Shown piece after piece: positions 9,472-18,802 of a stretch of DNA of 64,000 nt. Every line of letters begins with the position of its first letter. Position 1 is the stretch's first letter. Below the pieces are notes generated by a model. The model made no database searches. It was not told where the DNA came from and worked only from the letters and a program-made list of their open reading frames with translations. Made by a program: the position numbers and the translations under genes. The DNA comes from Rufibacter hautae. Lineage in GTDB: Bacteria; Bacteroidota; Bacteroidia; Cytophagales; Hymenobacteraceae. The DNA lies in assembly GCF_008271695.1 (NCBI RefSeq), contig NZ_VKKY01000001.1, positions 310,001 to 374,000 of the forward strand, written 5' to 3'.

Positions 9472-10161
9472 TTAGGAGACTGGTTTCAGAGCAACGGTCT
9501 TGTCTTGCTTTTCTCTGGGCAAGCCTTCGTGCTCCAGCCCCCAAAGGTTGAAAGCAATTCTGGGATGGCTACCTGCTTTCCTGGCTAATTCTGAGGAAAG
9601 CAGCGTCATTCGCTCAATGGTACGGCTGTTTTTCAGCAGACCTGCATCCAGAACCCTGAAGGGCAGCGGCTTCAGCAACTGCATCACATTTCCTCTGGCT
9701 TGGTCGCTGTTAGAGGCTACGTACACGTCGCTTTTCAGCCCCTGCAAAATTGGAGTATCAAACACTACCCAGTACGTATTCTTAAAGGCAGTAACTACCT
9801 GGCTGTCTGGGATAACTTTCTGTAGTTCCTCGGCCGCGGAAGTATCATAAGCGGTGGTAAAATCATCAAAATTCTCATTGAAGGGATTGGTGATGTCAAT
9901 AACTATTTTCCCTTTCAGGGTTTCTCTGTGTTCCTGCGCCCAGGGTAACAGGTCCCTGAACCATAGCGTCGGGATGATGACATCTGCTTGTAGCGCCTCT
10001 TCTTGTGGCACCGCCTTTAAGGGCAGGCCAAGTTCTTCAATCACCCTTTGGGCGTGTGCTACGTCTCTACCCGTAAACCATACATTTTGGCGGTAGGATG
10101 GGTAAAAAGTTTTGAGTAGGCCCTGGCCCATGCGCCCAGTGCCAATAATTGCTACTTTCAT
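9472..10161 (-). CDS. NADP-binding oxidoreductase, F420-dependent reductase family-like
   Basis: Cytoplasmic 229-residue protein with an N-terminal Rossmann fold: MKVAIIGTGRMGQGL (GxGxxG at about residues 7-12). It has the layout of the coenzyme F420-dependent NADP oxidoreductase/pyrroline-5-carboxylate reductase superfamily: a dinucleotide-binding half (DVIIPTLWFRDLLPW, then VIDITNPF), then KNTYWVVFDTP and a C-terminal helical part. Members in bacteria without F420 are poorly characterised, so the substrate cannot be named. It is convergent with the propeller gene and divergent from meaB. Confidence 0.72.
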   Translation of the reverse strand: MKVAIIGTGRMGQGLLKTFYPSYRQNVWFTGRDVAHAQRVIEELGLPLKAVPQEEALQADVIIPTLWFRDLLPWAQEHRETLKGKIVIDITNPFNENFDDFTTAYDTSAAEELQKVIPDSQVVTAFKNTYWVVFDTPILQGLKSDVYVASNSDQARGNVMQLLKPLPFRVLDAGLLKNSRTIERMTLLSSELARKAGSHPRIAFNLWGLEHEGLPREKQDKTVALKPVS

Positions 10162-10337
10162 ACCTAGGAATAGTTTGTTTGTAGTAAGATACAGCCAACT
10201 ATTGCCTTACCCCTATCAGAGATTGGTCTTTAACATATTTCCTGCCTATTTCTCAAGCTAAAGCTCATTCAGCCAAGTTTTCAGTTCAGCCCATTCACCA
10301 CGTTCTGTAATTCTTACGCGCCCTTTTCTTATTTTTC

Positions 10338-10367
10338 GCGTACTTTTCTGAAAACAGCCCCGAAACG
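10338..10367. repeat. Nested palindrome, copy 3 (left arm eroded)
   Basis: Core TACTTTTCTGAAAAC and right arm AGCCCCGAAACG are clear; the left outer arm is lost. It ends one base before the GTG start of meaB, so it occupies the presumed 5' leader. A near-match to the -7 box (TATTTTTC, 10330-10337) lies directly upstream. Confidence 0.6.
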
Positions 10368-10368
10368 A

Positions 10369-11352
10369 GTGCCGAAACGATTTTCCCCAGACGAGTATGC
10401 CGCCGGAGTTCTGTCCGGGAACCGGGTGCTCCTGAGCCGCGCCATTACCTTAATGGAAAGTACCCTACCTTCTGACCAGACCTTGGCCCATGAGGTCATG
10501 GAGAAAATGTTGCCGCACGCGGGCAAATCGGTGCGGGTGGGGATTACGGGCGTGCCGGGCGTGGGCAAGAGCACGTTTATTGAGGCCTTCGGGAATTACC
10601 TGCTGGAAGAGCATGGCAAGAACCTGGCCGTCCTAGCCATTGACCCCACTAGTCAGCGCACCGGCGGCAGCATCCTGGGTGATAAAACCCGCATGGAAAC
10701 CTTATCGGCGAATCCCAAGGCGTACATCCGGCCTTCGCCGGCGGGCAAGACCTTGGGCGGGGTGGCCCGCAGCACCCGCGAGAGCATTTTGCTGTGCGAG
10801 GCCGCCGGCTTTGACGTGATCTTCGTGGAGACAGTGGGCGTAGGTCAGTCTGAAACAGCGGTGCACGAGATGGTGGATTTCTTCCTGCTTTTAATGCTGG
10901 CCGGCGCCGGCGATGAACTGCAGGGCATCAAGAAGGGCATCATGGAAATGGCCGATGCCATTGCCATCACCAAAGCCGATGGACCCAACCTGCCTGCGGC
11001 TACCAGCGCCCAAGCCGAGTACAAAGGCGCGCTGCACTTGTTTCCGCTGGGCGCCTCCAAGTGGAGCCCCCGGGTTACAGTCTGCTCGGCGTTTGAGAAA
11101 AGCGGACTGGCGCCTATCTGGGATTCGGTGATGGAGTACGTGCAGCTTACGCAAGGGAACGGCTATTTTCAGCAGCGGCGCCAGGAACAGAACCTGCATT
11201 GGCTTCGGCACAGCATCCGGCAACAACTGGAGGAACGGTTTTACCAGCATCCTGCGGTGAAGGCGCAGTGGGAAGATGTCTCGGGGCAGGTGACGCAGGG
11301 GCAGAAATCACCCTTTGCCGCGGCCGCGGAGCTTTTCCGACTGCTGCCGTAA
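10369..11352 (+). CDS. meaB: MeaB/ArgK-type GTPase chaperone of methylmalonyl-CoA mutase
   Basis: G3E-family GTPase, 327 residues, that protects methylmalonyl-CoA mutase from inactivation and gates adenosylcobalamin loading. The P-loop is G61-V-P-G-V-G-K67-S; FVETVGVGQSE holds the Walker B/switch II segment, and ITKADG supplies the base-recognition Lys-Asp. The start is the GTG at 10369; there is no ATG in the first 45 codons before a conserved stretch. Its partner genes mutA and mutB lie 6.6 kb upstream on the same strand but are separated by six unrelated genes, so it is not co-transcribed with them. Confidence 0.93.
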   Translation: MPKRFSPDEYAAGVLSGNRVLLSRAITLMESTLPSDQTLAHEVMEKMLPHAGKSVRVGITGVPGVGKSTFIEAFGNYLLEEHGKNLAVLAIDPTSQRTGGSILGDKTRMETLSANPKAYIRPSPAGKTLGGVARSTRESILLCEAAGFDVIFVETVGVGQSETAVHEMVDFFLLLMLAGAGDELQGIKKGIMEMADAIAITKADGPNLPAATSAQAEYKGALHLFPLGASKWSPRVTVCSAFEKSGLAPIWDSVMEYVQLTQGNGYFQQRRQEQNLHWLRHSIRQQLEERFYQHPAVKAQWEDVSGQVTQGQKSPFAAAAELFRLLP

Positions 11353-11357
11353 GCCTT

Positions 11358-11399
11358 CTGGTTTTAAGTCTGTTTTGCCATAAACGGCTCCAAAACAGG
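11358..11399. repeat. Nested palindrome, copy 4
   Basis: CTGGTTTTAAG on the left pairs in part with CCAAAACAGG on the right around the core TGTTTTGCCATAAACGG. It begins six bases after the meaB stop. Confidence 0.7.
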
Positions 11400-11498
11400 A
11401 TTCGTTTTTGGAGCCCTCCTATAAATATTTATATCGGCTTGGTAACTTGTGAGAATCTGCGGTAATTTATAGAAAGAAATTACTTCACCTTTTCACTC

Positions 11499-14400
11499 AT
11501 GCGTACCGCACCCTCCCTTTCCCGCCGACTGGCCGCCATTCTGCTGCTGTTGGTGTACTTACTGCCTGGCCTTCCGGCCATGGCGGCGCCTGCCTCCCCT
11601 CCCCTGGAAGAGGCCTGGCTCAACTTCCACGACAACAAACGGGCAGAGGCGCGGGAGCTTTTCAAGAAAGCGTCTCTGGAACCCGCTACCAAAGCCGAGG
11701 CGCATCTGGGCTTATCCCTGCTGGCGTCCATGGACCGCCCGGGTACCGAGGCTTTCCGGGAATTCCAGGAGTTCTTCAAGGCATCCCAGAACCCGTATCC
11801 GTACGTGTACTCGCTCTGGACTACCCCTTCCATTATGGCAGGCAGCGGCAAGAAAACCGTTGAGCAACTGGCTTTCCTGAAAAACCTGGTGAAAGACCCC
11901 AAAGCCGACGGTACGCTTAAGGCCATGGCCTGGTCTATCCTGGGCAGCCACTACGAGACCACGAACCAGCCGGCGGAGGCCCATCAGGCGTATGCCCAGA
12001 TAGGAGCCTTGGACAAGTGGCAGATGGTGGGCGAGTTCGAGAACATGTCGGGCAGCGGTTTCACGAAGGACTTCGGGCCTTTGGCCAAGCCGGAGGCGAA
12101 CGCCACGTTCACCAACAAGCACGGCGCCATCGTTTCTTGGTTTACACCCCCGGCTACCCGCAATGACAAATGGATCGATTTTACCTACCACTTCTACTTC
12201 AATGATGCGGCGGTGTACGCCCAGACTTTCGTGAACAGCCCCAAAGACCAGACGTTGCAGTTGAGAATGGGTGTCTCCGGCTCTTTGAAAGCCTGGGTGA
12301 ATGACCGGCTGGTCTTCGCCGATGACGTGGAACGGAACAACGATGTGGACACCTATTTAGCGCCTGTTTCTCTAAAAAAAGGCCAAAACCGCATTCTGGT
12401 GCAGGTAGGCGAAAGCTACGCCGGCCGCTCCAACTTCCTAGTGCGCCTCACCGACGAGAAAGGAAACCCGATGCAGGGCCTTACCTCCACCGCCGCTTTC
12501 CAGGCCTATACCAAAGACACCGGGTCTGCGCCCACGCCTATCACGCTGGCCGTAGAAGAATTCTTCCAGAAACAAGCTCAGGACAACCCCAACCAGGTAC
12601 TGCCCAAACTCATGCTGGCGCACACCTTTCTGCGCAACGACAAAACCTCTGATGCCCGCCGTGTTTACCGTCAGGCCCAGAAAATGGTGCCCAACAGTAG
12701 CTTCATTGTGCTTCGGCAACTAGAGGCCTACCAGCGCGAGGAAAACAGAACCTCGCTGACCACAGCATTGGAGTGGCTCAAGGAGCACGACCCCAACCTG
12801 CCGTTCTCCCTGGACCTGCGTTTTGACGATGAACTGGAGAAAGAGAACTATACCCAAGCCTTGGCCTTGCTGGACCAGATGGAGCAGCAACAAGGTTTTG
12901 ATGAGTCTATCCTGACCAAGCGCATCAAAGTACTGTCTAAGAAAGAGCAGTTCAACGAGGTGATCAAACTGGCCGAGCGCGGCTACACCAATTACCCCGA
13001 GAACCCCACGTTCATTGAGCTCAAGTACATGATTGAAAAGAACGTGAACAAAAACCAGGCGGGCGCAGCCAATGTCCTGAAGAAGTTCCTGAAGGAGAAC
13101 CGTTCCTACGCCGTTTCGCAGCGGCTGGCCTCCGTCTATTTTGACAAAGGCGACATGAACAACGGCATCAAGCTCTACCAGCAGTACCTGCAGGAGGAGC
13201 CGGTGGCCGTAGGCATCCAACACACCCTGGGCAACATCTACGCCCAAGCCCAGAACCATAAACTGGCCGAGGAAGCCTATCGCAAGACACTGCAACTCTC
13301 TCCCTACATAGGGCAGTACTGGGCCGATCTGGCCAAAACACTCAAAGCCCAGGACAAAAAAGAAGAAGCATTAGCCGCCTATCGGAAAGCCATCCAACTG
13401 GACCCCACGGACTACACCAGCCTGAAAGAACTGCGCCAGCTGGAGAACAAGAAAGAGGTGTTCAGCTACTTCCCGCAGACCGATGTCTATGCCCTGATCA
13501 AGAAAGCCCCGGCCGCGGCGGCTTACCCAGAGCACAGCAGCCTAGTGCTGCTGGACGAGGTGCAGAAAGTGGTGTACAAAGGCGGCGCATCTGAAGAGAA
13601 ACGCACCATTGTGGTAAAGACCTTCAACCAGCAAGGCGTGGAGTTCTGGAAAGAATACGGCATTGACTACCACAACATGCAGCGCCAGCTTCTGGAGAAA
13701 GCCGAGGTAGTGAAGCAGAACGGCAACAAGGTGCCCGCCGAGAGCAACAACGGCCAGCTGGTGTTCACCAACCTGGAGCCCGGCGATGCCATCCACATCA
13801 CCTACAAACTGGAAAACCACCTGCTAGGTAAGCTGGCCTCGCACTTCTGGGACCGCCATTTCTTCACCCACTACCTGCCGTACCAAACCACCCGCTACAG
13901 CCTGTTGGTAGACCCCGAGACCAAGTTCCAGTACAAGGTGACCCAAAAAGCCCTGGAGCCCAAAGTCCAGTCCGCCGATGAATTCAAGCTGTATGTGTGG
14001 GAACAGAAAGACCAGCCGGGCATGCAACCCGAGGACAAGATGCCGGTGCTCTCAGACGTAAGCCAGACCCTGTACATCTCCTCGTTCCCTGATTGGAAAT
14101 TCATCTCCAACTGGTACGCCGATCTGGCCGCCGCCAAAGCCCGTCCCGATTATGAGGTGAAACAGGCCGTAGAGGAAGTATTCGCCGGTAAGCAGAACCT
14201 CACACCGGTGCAGAAAGCCCAGGCCATTTACGAGTACATCACCAGCAACATCACCTACAGCTCCATCCCGTTCCGCCAAAGCGGGTTGGTGCCGCAGAAA
14301 CCATCTGATGTGCTCAGTACCAAAATTGGTGACTGCAAAGACGTGTCCACGCTGTTTGTAGCCATGTGCCGCGAGGTAGACGTTCCGGCCCAGCTTGTCT

Positions 14401-15275
14401 TGGTGAACACCCGAGACAACGGCTACGATGACCTGGTGCTGCCGTCCATTGATTTCAACCACTGCATCGCCAAGATCAACCTGCCGGAGAAAGAAATGTA
14501 CGTGGAGCTGACCTCTAACTTCCTGCCCTTCGGGAGTCTGTACCAAGGCATGCTGCAGTCCGGCATTCTGGAGATTGACGATGAACAGAGCCAGGCCAAC
14601 CGCAGCCTTGCCCACCTGAATCCCAAAGTCCGGACCCAGAACATCATTGACCGCAACGTGAAAGTGCAGTTGGTGAACAATGACCTGGCCGTGGTAGAGG
14701 AAAACTATAAAACCGGAGCCATGGCCGCCGAAGCCAAGCAACGCTACCGCGATGCCGGTCAGCAGGAACGCGAACGCATCGTGCAGCAGGCCATCAATGC
14801 CTCCATGGCCAGCGTGAAACTAACCGAGCTGTCCTTCAAGGGACTGGAAGGTCCGCAAGATACGGTGCGCTGCCGCCTGGCTTACCAGGCCAATGACGTG
14901 GTGACGCAGGTAGGCGGCATGTCTCTGTTCTCCCTGCCCTGGACCAGCAAAGCCACCGCCCGCGATTTCACCTTCAACGAAACCCGCGCCACTCCGCTGG
15001 ACCTGACCCAACTCCTCTACGCCGACCATGACCGGGAAACCATCACCATGTCGCTGCCCGCCAAGAAAGTGCTGGCCGAGGTACCGCAATCGGTGAAACT
15101 GACCTGCCCCGTGGCGGAGTACTCGCTCACGTACAAGAAGGTGAATAGCCAACTGGTGTTCACCCGCGAACTCAGGTTCACCAAAGACATCATTCAGCCG
15201 CAGCAGATGGCCGAGTTCCAGGCCTTCTACAAGAAAGTCATCGCCGCCGATGCCCGCCAACTGGCCCTGAAGTAA
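11499..15275 (+). CDS. Exported TPR / DUF3857 / transglutaminase-like protein
   Basis: Very large exported protein, 1258 residues. A signal peptide spans about 1-28 (LAAILLLLVYLLPG, cleavage near AMA). An N-terminal helical TPR-like part is followed at about 170-320 by a beta-rich, sugar-binding-like segment. TPR-type helices (for example HTLGNIYAQAQNHKLAEEAY) fill about 370-660. From about 690 a DUF3857 domain precedes a transglutaminase-like domain with GDC946KD and the likely catalytic H988 in DFNHCIAKI. DUF3857/transglutaminase proteins are common in Bacteroidota polysaccharide and surface loci, but their chemistry is unproven. It is probably periplasmic or outer-membrane associated and monocistronic, ending at a strong terminator. 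Confidence 0.85.
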   Translation: MRTAPSLSRRLAAILLLLVYLLPGLPAMAAPASPPLEEAWLNFHDNKRAEARELFKKASLEPATKAEAHLGLSLLASMDRPGTEAFREFQEFFKASQNPYPYVYSLWTTPSIMAGSGKKTVEQLAFLKNLVKDPKADGTLKAMAWSILGSHYETTNQPAEAHQAYAQIGALDKWQMVGEFENMSGSGFTKDFGPLAKPEANATFTNKHGAIVSWFTPPATRNDKWIDFTYHFYFNDAAVYAQTFVNSPKDQTLQLRMGVSGSLKAWVNDRLVFADDVERNNDVDTYLAPVSLKKGQNRILVQVGESYAGRSNFLVRLTDEKGNPMQGLTSTAAFQAYTKDTGSAPTPITLAVEEFFQKQAQDNPNQVLPKLMLAHTFLRNDKTSDARRVYRQAQKMVPNSSFIVLRQLEAYQREENRTSLTTALEWLKEHDPNLPFSLDLRFDDELEKENYTQALALLDQMEQQQGFDESILTKRIKVLSKKEQFNEVIKLAERGYTNYPENPTFIELKYMIEKNVNKNQAGAANVLKKFLKENRSYAVSQRLASVYFDKGDMNNGIKLYQQYLQEEPVAVGIQHTLGNIYAQAQNHKLAEEAYRKTLQLSPYIGQYWADLAKTLKAQDKKEEALAAYRKAIQLDPTDYTSLKELRQLENKKEVFSYFPQTDVYALIKKAPAAAAYPEHSSLVLLDEVQKVVYKGGASEEKRTIVVKTFNQQGVEFWKEYGIDYHNMQRQLLEKAEVVKQNGNKVPAESNNGQLVFTNLEPGDAIHITYKLENHLLGKLASHFWDRHFFTHYLPYQTTRYSLLVDPETKFQYKVTQKALEPKVQSADEFKLYVWEQKDQPGMQPEDKMPVLSDVSQTLYISSFPDWKFISNWYADLAAAKARPDYEVKQAVEEVFAGKQNLTPVQKAQAIYEYITSNITYSSIPFRQSGLVPQKPSDVLSTKIGDCKDVSTLFVAMCREVDVPAQLVLVNTRDNGYDDLVLPSIDFNHCIAKINLPEKEMYVELTSNFLPFGSLYQGMLQSGILEIDDEQSQANRSLAHLNPKVRTQNIIDRNVKVQLVNNDLAVVEENYKTGAMAAEAKQRYRDAGQQERERIVQQAINASMASVKLTELSFKGLEGPQDTVRCRLAYQANDVVTQVGGMSLFSLPWTSKATARDFTFNETRATPLDLTQLLYADHDRETITMSLPAKKVLAEVPQSVKLTCPVAEYSLTYKKVNSQLVFTRELRFTKDIIQPQQMAEFQAFYKKVIAADARQLALK

Positions 15276-15290
15276 ACCTTGGTTCTTCTT

Positions 15291-15335
15291 AAAACAGAAA
15301 GCCCGAAGCTATTCAACTTCGGGCTTTCTGTTTTT
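15291..15335. terminator. Strong bidirectional terminator
   Basis: An 18-bp perfect stem (AAAACAGAAAGCCCGAAG and its complement) with an eight-base loop (15309-15316), followed by T's on the plus strand and preceded by A's. It separates the transglutaminase gene from convergent xerD. Confidence 0.95.
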
Positions 15336-15366
15336 AAGGTATTTTGGAAAAATCAGGCTAGAAATG
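15331..15366. repeat. Nested palindrome, copy 5 (degenerate)
   Basis: TTTTTAAGG, core TATTTTGGAAAAAT, right CAGGCTAGAAA. Its left arm is the T-run of the terminator at 15291-15335, so the two elements share bases. Confidence 0.45.
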
Positions 15367-15423
15367 CAGTGAAGTCAATTACCTATTAATGATTGCCCAT
15401 ATTGACTTGTTCTCCATTAATCC

Positions 15424-15451
15424 CAACAATCAACAACCAGCAATCAGCAAC
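15424..15451. repeat. Heptamer array, family B (CAACAAT)
   Basis: Units CAACAAT, CAACAAC, CAGCAAT, CAGCAAC run into the first base of the xerD stop codon (minus strand). The same family, in either orientation, recurs near 38.2 and 59.0 kb. Confidence 0.65.
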
Positions 15452-16350
15452 TAGCTCCTCGGGTGGAATTCCTGCATGATCTGCTTGAGGTAGTCGCGGT
15501 CCAGGTGGGTGTAGATCTCGGTGGTGGTGATGGACTCATGGCCCAGCATCTCCTGCACGGCCCGCAGATCGGCGCCGCCTTCAATGAGGTGCGTGGCAAA
15601 GGAATGCCTGAACGTGTGTGGCGAGATATTTTTCTCCAACCCTACTTTGGCGGCCAGGTCTTTGATGATGGTGAACACCATGACCCGGCTTAAGCTGGCG
15701 CCCCGGCGGTTGAGAAACACAAAATCCTCCTGGCCTTTTTTGATGACCAGGTGATTGCGCACATTGTCCAGGTAAAGCCTGATGTACTTGAGGGCATCCC
15801 GCCCGATGGGCACCAAGCGCTCTTTGTTGCCTTTTCCGGCAATCCGCAGAAAACCCAGGTCTTCGTACAGGTTACTGATCTTCAGCTCAATCAACTCGGT
15901 GACGCGCAGGCCGGAACTGTAGAGCGTCTCCAGCATGGCCTTGTTGCGGGTGCCCTCGGGGGTACTCACGTCAATGGCCTCAAAGAGGGAAACGATCTCG
16001 TCGTAACTCAGGACGTCGGGGAGTTTGCGCTGCAGTTTAGGGCCTTCAATGGTCTCGGTGGGGTCGGCGTTCAGCAGGTCTTCCATGATCAGGAACTTGT
16101 AAAAAGACCTGATGCCGGAGATGGTGCGCGCCTGTGAATGCGACGTCATACCCAAGGTGTTGATCCATTCCAGGAAAGCCTGCAGGTGCGGGGCTTGTAC
16201 TTCCAGGGGACCTATGTTTTGCTGGGTGGTTTCTAAAAACTGCACCAGTTTGCGCACATCACGTAGGTAAGCTTCTACAGAGTGGCCTGACAAGGATTTC
16301 TCTAACTGGAGATATCCTTGAAATTGGGTAAGACTTACTGACCAATTCAT
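15451..16350 (-). CDS. xerD: Site-specific tyrosine recombinase XerD
   Basis: Tyrosine recombinase of about 299 residues, the usual Xer size, which resolves chromosome dimers at the dif site near the terminus with its partner XerC. It has the N-terminal SAM-like core-binding domain and all catalytic motifs: SSGLRVTEL (Arg I), GKGNKERLVPIG (Lys), HTFRHSFATHL (His-x-x-Arg), LGHESITTT (His) and IYTHLDRDYL (nucleophilic Tyr). RHSFATHLIEGGADLRAVQE is characteristic of XerD rather than XerC. The frame extends to an ATG at 16386, but the ATG at 16350 (MNWSVSLTQF) gives the family N-terminus. It is divergent from aroQ. Confidence 0.93.
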   Translation of the reverse strand: MNWSVSLTQFQGYLQLEKSLSGHSVEAYLRDVRKLVQFLETTQQNIGPLEVQAPHLQAFLEWINTLGMTSHSQARTISGIRSFYKFLIMEDLLNADPTETIEGPKLQRKLPDVLSYDEIVSLFEAIDVSTPEGTRNKAMLETLYSSGLRVTELIELKISNLYEDLGFLRIAGKGNKERLVPIGRDALKYIRLYLDNVRNHLVIKKGQEDFVFLNRRGASLSRVMVFTIIKDLAAKVGLEKNISPHTFRHSFATHLIEGGADLRAVQEMLGHESITTTEIYTHLDRDYLKQIMQEFHPRS

Positions 16351-16437
16351 TTGGGGGAGGTAAAAGCTAAATATAGCTAAATCCAAATTATAACCAAATG
16401 GTTTATAGGAAATAGCCGCCCAAAGGTAGTTATTACG

Positions 16438-16445
16438 TACATTTG
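16438..16445 (+). promoter_or_regulatory. Promoter -7 box for aroQ (TACATTTG)
   Basis: Matches TANNTTTG, the -7 element of Bacteroidota housekeeping promoters, 49 bases before the aroQ ATG. No clear -33 TTTG. Confidence 0.65.
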
Positions 16446-16493
16446 GTCATGACCCCGGGCGCGCTTTTTTGGCCCCACGCAAACCTAACTACT

Positions 16494-16952
16494 ATGAAAA
16501 TACTTATTCTGAATGGCCCTAACCTGAACCTTCTGGGTCGCCGCGAGAAGTCTATCTATGGATCCCGCTCTTTTGAAGATTACCTGGAGAAAGACCTCAT
16601 CCCCGGTTTCCCAGACATGGAGCTGGAGTATTTCCAGTCTAACACAGAGGGCACCCTCATTGACAAACTGCACGAGGTAGGGTTCCATTACCAGGGCATT
16701 GTGTTCAACGCCGGGGCCTATACCCATTCCAGCCTGGCCTTGGCAGACGCCATCGCGGCCATTGAAACGCCCGTGATTGAAGTGCACATCTCCAACGTGT
16801 ACGCCCGCGAGGCCACCCGCCACGTGACCTATATTGGCGGCCGGTGCGTGGGCAGCATCTCCGGTTTCGGGTTGGAGAGCTATCGGCTTGCTTTGCAGTA
16901 CTTTGAGCGGCAGAAGCCGAATAAGGTAGGATTTACCTACACCAAAGCGTAA
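16494..16952 (+). CDS. aroQ: Type II 3-dehydroquinate dehydratase
   Basis: Cytoplasmic shikimate-pathway enzyme, 152 residues, converting 3-dehydroquinate to 3-dehydroshikimate. Type II motifs are intact: ILNGPNLNLLGRREKSIYG (with the catalytic Tyr near residue 24), QSNTEGTLIDKLHE, GIVFNAGAYTHSS, PVIEVHISNVYARE, then GSISGFGLESYRLAL. The start is set by the ATG at 16494 directly before KILILNGPN; the frame is open back to 16443, but that region would overlap the -7 box. Monocistronic. Confidence 0.96.
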   Translation: MKILILNGPNLNLLGRREKSIYGSRSFEDYLEKDLIPGFPDMELEYFQSNTEGTLIDKLHEVGFHYQGIVFNAGAYTHSSLALADAIAAIETPVIEVHISNVYAREATRHVTYIGGRCVGSISGFGLESYRLALQYFERQKPNKVGFTYTKA

Positions 16953-17002
16953 CCAGCGTACGTTTTTCACGTGTAGGTCATTTTAGCGGAGGTCTGTGCA
17001 GG

Positions 17003-17048
17003 GTTTCATTTTGGGCTGATTTTCTACAAAACAGCCTTGAAACAGCCC
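17003..17048. repeat. Nested palindrome, copy 6
   Basis: TTTCA...GGGCTG on the left and CAGCC...TGAAA, then CAGCCC, on the right, around ATTTTCTACAAAA. It lies between co-directional aroQ and the aminotransferase, about 20 bases before the latter's -7 box. Confidence 0.65.
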
Positions 17049-17068
17049 ATAGACAGCTTTCGGCGCAT

Positions 17069-17076
17069 TACCTTTG
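17069..17076 (+). promoter_or_regulatory. Promoter -7 box (TACCTTTG) for the SerC-like gene
   Basis: Perfect TANNTTTG 49 bases before the ATG at 17125. It overlaps the in-frame TTG at 17074, which argues that the longer reading is not used. Confidence 0.75.
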
Positions 17077-17124
17077 CCCAAAATTCACGCAACGTTCCAC
17101 CACCACATACCACCGCCTCTGCCC

Positions 17125-18186
17125 ATGCTTAATTTCTATCCGGGTCCTTCCCAAGTCTACCCCGAGGTTCGGGATTACCTGACCATGGCTTACGATGAAG
17201 GGATGCTGAGTATTCCGCACCGCGGCGAGCGCTTTGTGCAGATGATGCGTGACCTGGTGGGCCTCATGCGCAACCGCCTGAACATACCCCAGGACTACTA
17301 TATTTTCTTCACCTCCTCGGCCACCGAGTGCTGGGAGATCCTGGCCCAGAGCCTGACGCCGCACAAAAGCCTGCACCTCTACAACGGGGCCTTCGGGGAG
17401 AAATGGTACCAGTACGCCAAGCGCCTGCGGCCCGACTGTTACGGCCAGGCCTTCGGGCTGGAGGAGGTGCTGGACGTGCCCAACATTCCGGTGGAAGAGG
17501 ATACCGATTTGATCTGCGTTACCCAGACCGAGACGTCCAACGGTACGCACGTGAGCATGAACACGCTGCTCAAACTACAGAACCAATTCAAAGATCCGCT
17601 GCTGGCCGTGGACGCCACCTCCAGCATGGCGGGGGCGAACCTCAAGTTCATCCGGGCCGATATCTGGTTTGCCTCGGTGCAGAAGTGTTTTGGGTTGCCG
17701 GCCGGCATGGGCGTGCTGGTGTGCTCCCCGCGCACCATCCAGCGGGCCAAGGGCCTCAATGACCGCCGATACTACAACAGCCTGGTGTTCCTGCACGAGA
17801 AAATGCTCAATTACCAGACCGCCTATACGCCCAACGTGCTCAACCTGTACCTGCTCAAGAAAGTGATGGAGCACCGGCCGCTTATCAAAACCATTGACCA
17901 GCAACTGGTCCAGCGCGCGCAAGACCTGTACACGTTCTTTGAGGAACTCACGGAGATGCAGCTATTGGTGGAGAACCCCGAGGTGCGCTCTCTTACGGTA
18001 GTTTCGGTGAAAGGCCCCGACCGTTGGATTGCCGAGGCCAAACGGATTGCCGCCACGCAGGGCATCACGCTGGGCAACGGCTATGGCCCCTGGGCCAAGA
18101 ACACCTTCCGGATCGCCAACTTCCCGGCCATCGCAGATTCAGACTATGAGGTGCTGCGCAATTTCATTTCCAACCATTATCACTAA
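17125..18186 (+). CDS. Class V aminotransferase, phosphoserine-aminotransferase-like
   Basis: PLP-dependent fold-type I enzyme, 353 residues, starting MLNFYPGPSQVYPEVRDYL, the phosphate-cup N-terminus of SerC-type enzymes. Other signatures are SIPHRGERF, FFTSSATECWE (cofactor phosphate loop), CVTQTETSNGTH, VDATSSMAG (the Asp that contacts the pyridine nitrogen) and SVQKCFGLPAG with the Schiff-base K187. It is shorter and more divergent than a canonical phosphoserine aminotransferase, so the substrate could be phosphohydroxypyruvate or another 2-oxo acid such as glyoxylate. The start is chosen at 17125 because the promoter lies over the upstream TTG. Confidence 0.83.
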   Translation: MLNFYPGPSQVYPEVRDYLTMAYDEGMLSIPHRGERFVQMMRDLVGLMRNRLNIPQDYYIFFTSSATECWEILAQSLTPHKSLHLYNGAFGEKWYQYAKRLRPDCYGQAFGLEEVLDVPNIPVEEDTDLICVTQTETSNGTHVSMNTLLKLQNQFKDPLLAVDATSSMAGANLKFIRADIWFASVQKCFGLPAGMGVLVCSPRTIQRAKGLNDRRYYNSLVFLHEKMLNYQTAYTPNVLNLYLLKKVMEHRPLIKTIDQQLVQRAQDLYTFFEELTEMQLLVENPEVRSLTVVSVKGPDRWIAEAKRIAATQGITLGNGYGPWAKNTFRIANFPAIADSDYEVLRNFISNHYH

Positions 18187-18227
18187 TATTGCGGCGGCAA
18201 ACCCCTTAACCGCCGCAAATTATTGCC

Positions 18228-18800
18228 ATGCCCCATTTCAGTTTCAAAGAGATTGTTTCCGTTAGCCTGATCCTGTTCGCCATCATTGACATTTTGGGTT
18301 CTATTCCCATCATCATCCAGCTGCGGCAACGCGAGGGAGTCATCCAGTCTGAGAAAGCCACGCTGGTAGCAGGCGCCCTCATGATTGTGTTCCTGTTCCT
18401 GGGCGACGGGATTCTGCGGCTCTTCGGGATTGACTTTGCTTCTTTCGCGCTGGCGGGTGCCATCATTATTTTTCTAATGGGGATGGAAATGGTGCTGGGC
18501 ATTCACCTGTTCCACTCCAACCCCGAGGTAAAGACCGGTTCCATTGTGCCGCTGGCTTTTCCTTTGATTGTGGGGGCAGGCACCATGACCACGCTGCTTT
18601 CTCTGCGCGCGGCCTACGCATTGCCCAACGTGTTGGTAGGTATCCTGCTCAACCTGCTGTTTGTGTACATCGTGCTCAAAAGCTCCAACTGGCTGGAGCG
18701 CAAACTGGGCCAGAACGGCACCGAGGTCCTGCGTAAAGTGTTCGGGGTGATTCTGCTGGCCATCGCCATCAAGCTGTTCAAGACGCACGTGAGCATCTGA
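18228..18800 (+). CDS. MarC-family integral membrane protein
   Basis: Inner-membrane protein of 190 residues with six likely transmembrane helices, for example ILFAIIDILGSIPIII (about 13-28), LVAGALMIVFLFLGDGILRL, ALAGAIIIFLMGMEMVLG, VPLAFPLIVGAGTMTTLL, VLVGILLNLLFVYIVL and VFGVILLAIAIKLF. The conserved FPLIVGAGTM segment is typical of the MarC/UPF0056 family. Despite the name, MarC is no longer considered a multidrug-resistance protein and its function is unknown. It starts 42 bases after the aminotransferase and may share its transcript; it ends at a terminator. Confidence 0.9.
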   Translation: MPHFSFKEIVSVSLILFAIIDILGSIPIIIQLRQREGVIQSEKATLVAGALMIVFLFLGDGILRLFGIDFASFALAGAIIIFLMGMEMVLGIHLFHSNPEVKTGSIVPLAFPLIVGAGTMTTLLSLRAAYALPNVLVGILLNLLFVYIVLKSSNWLERKLGQNGTEVLRKVFGVILLAIAIKLFKTHVSI

Positions 18801-18802
18801 TT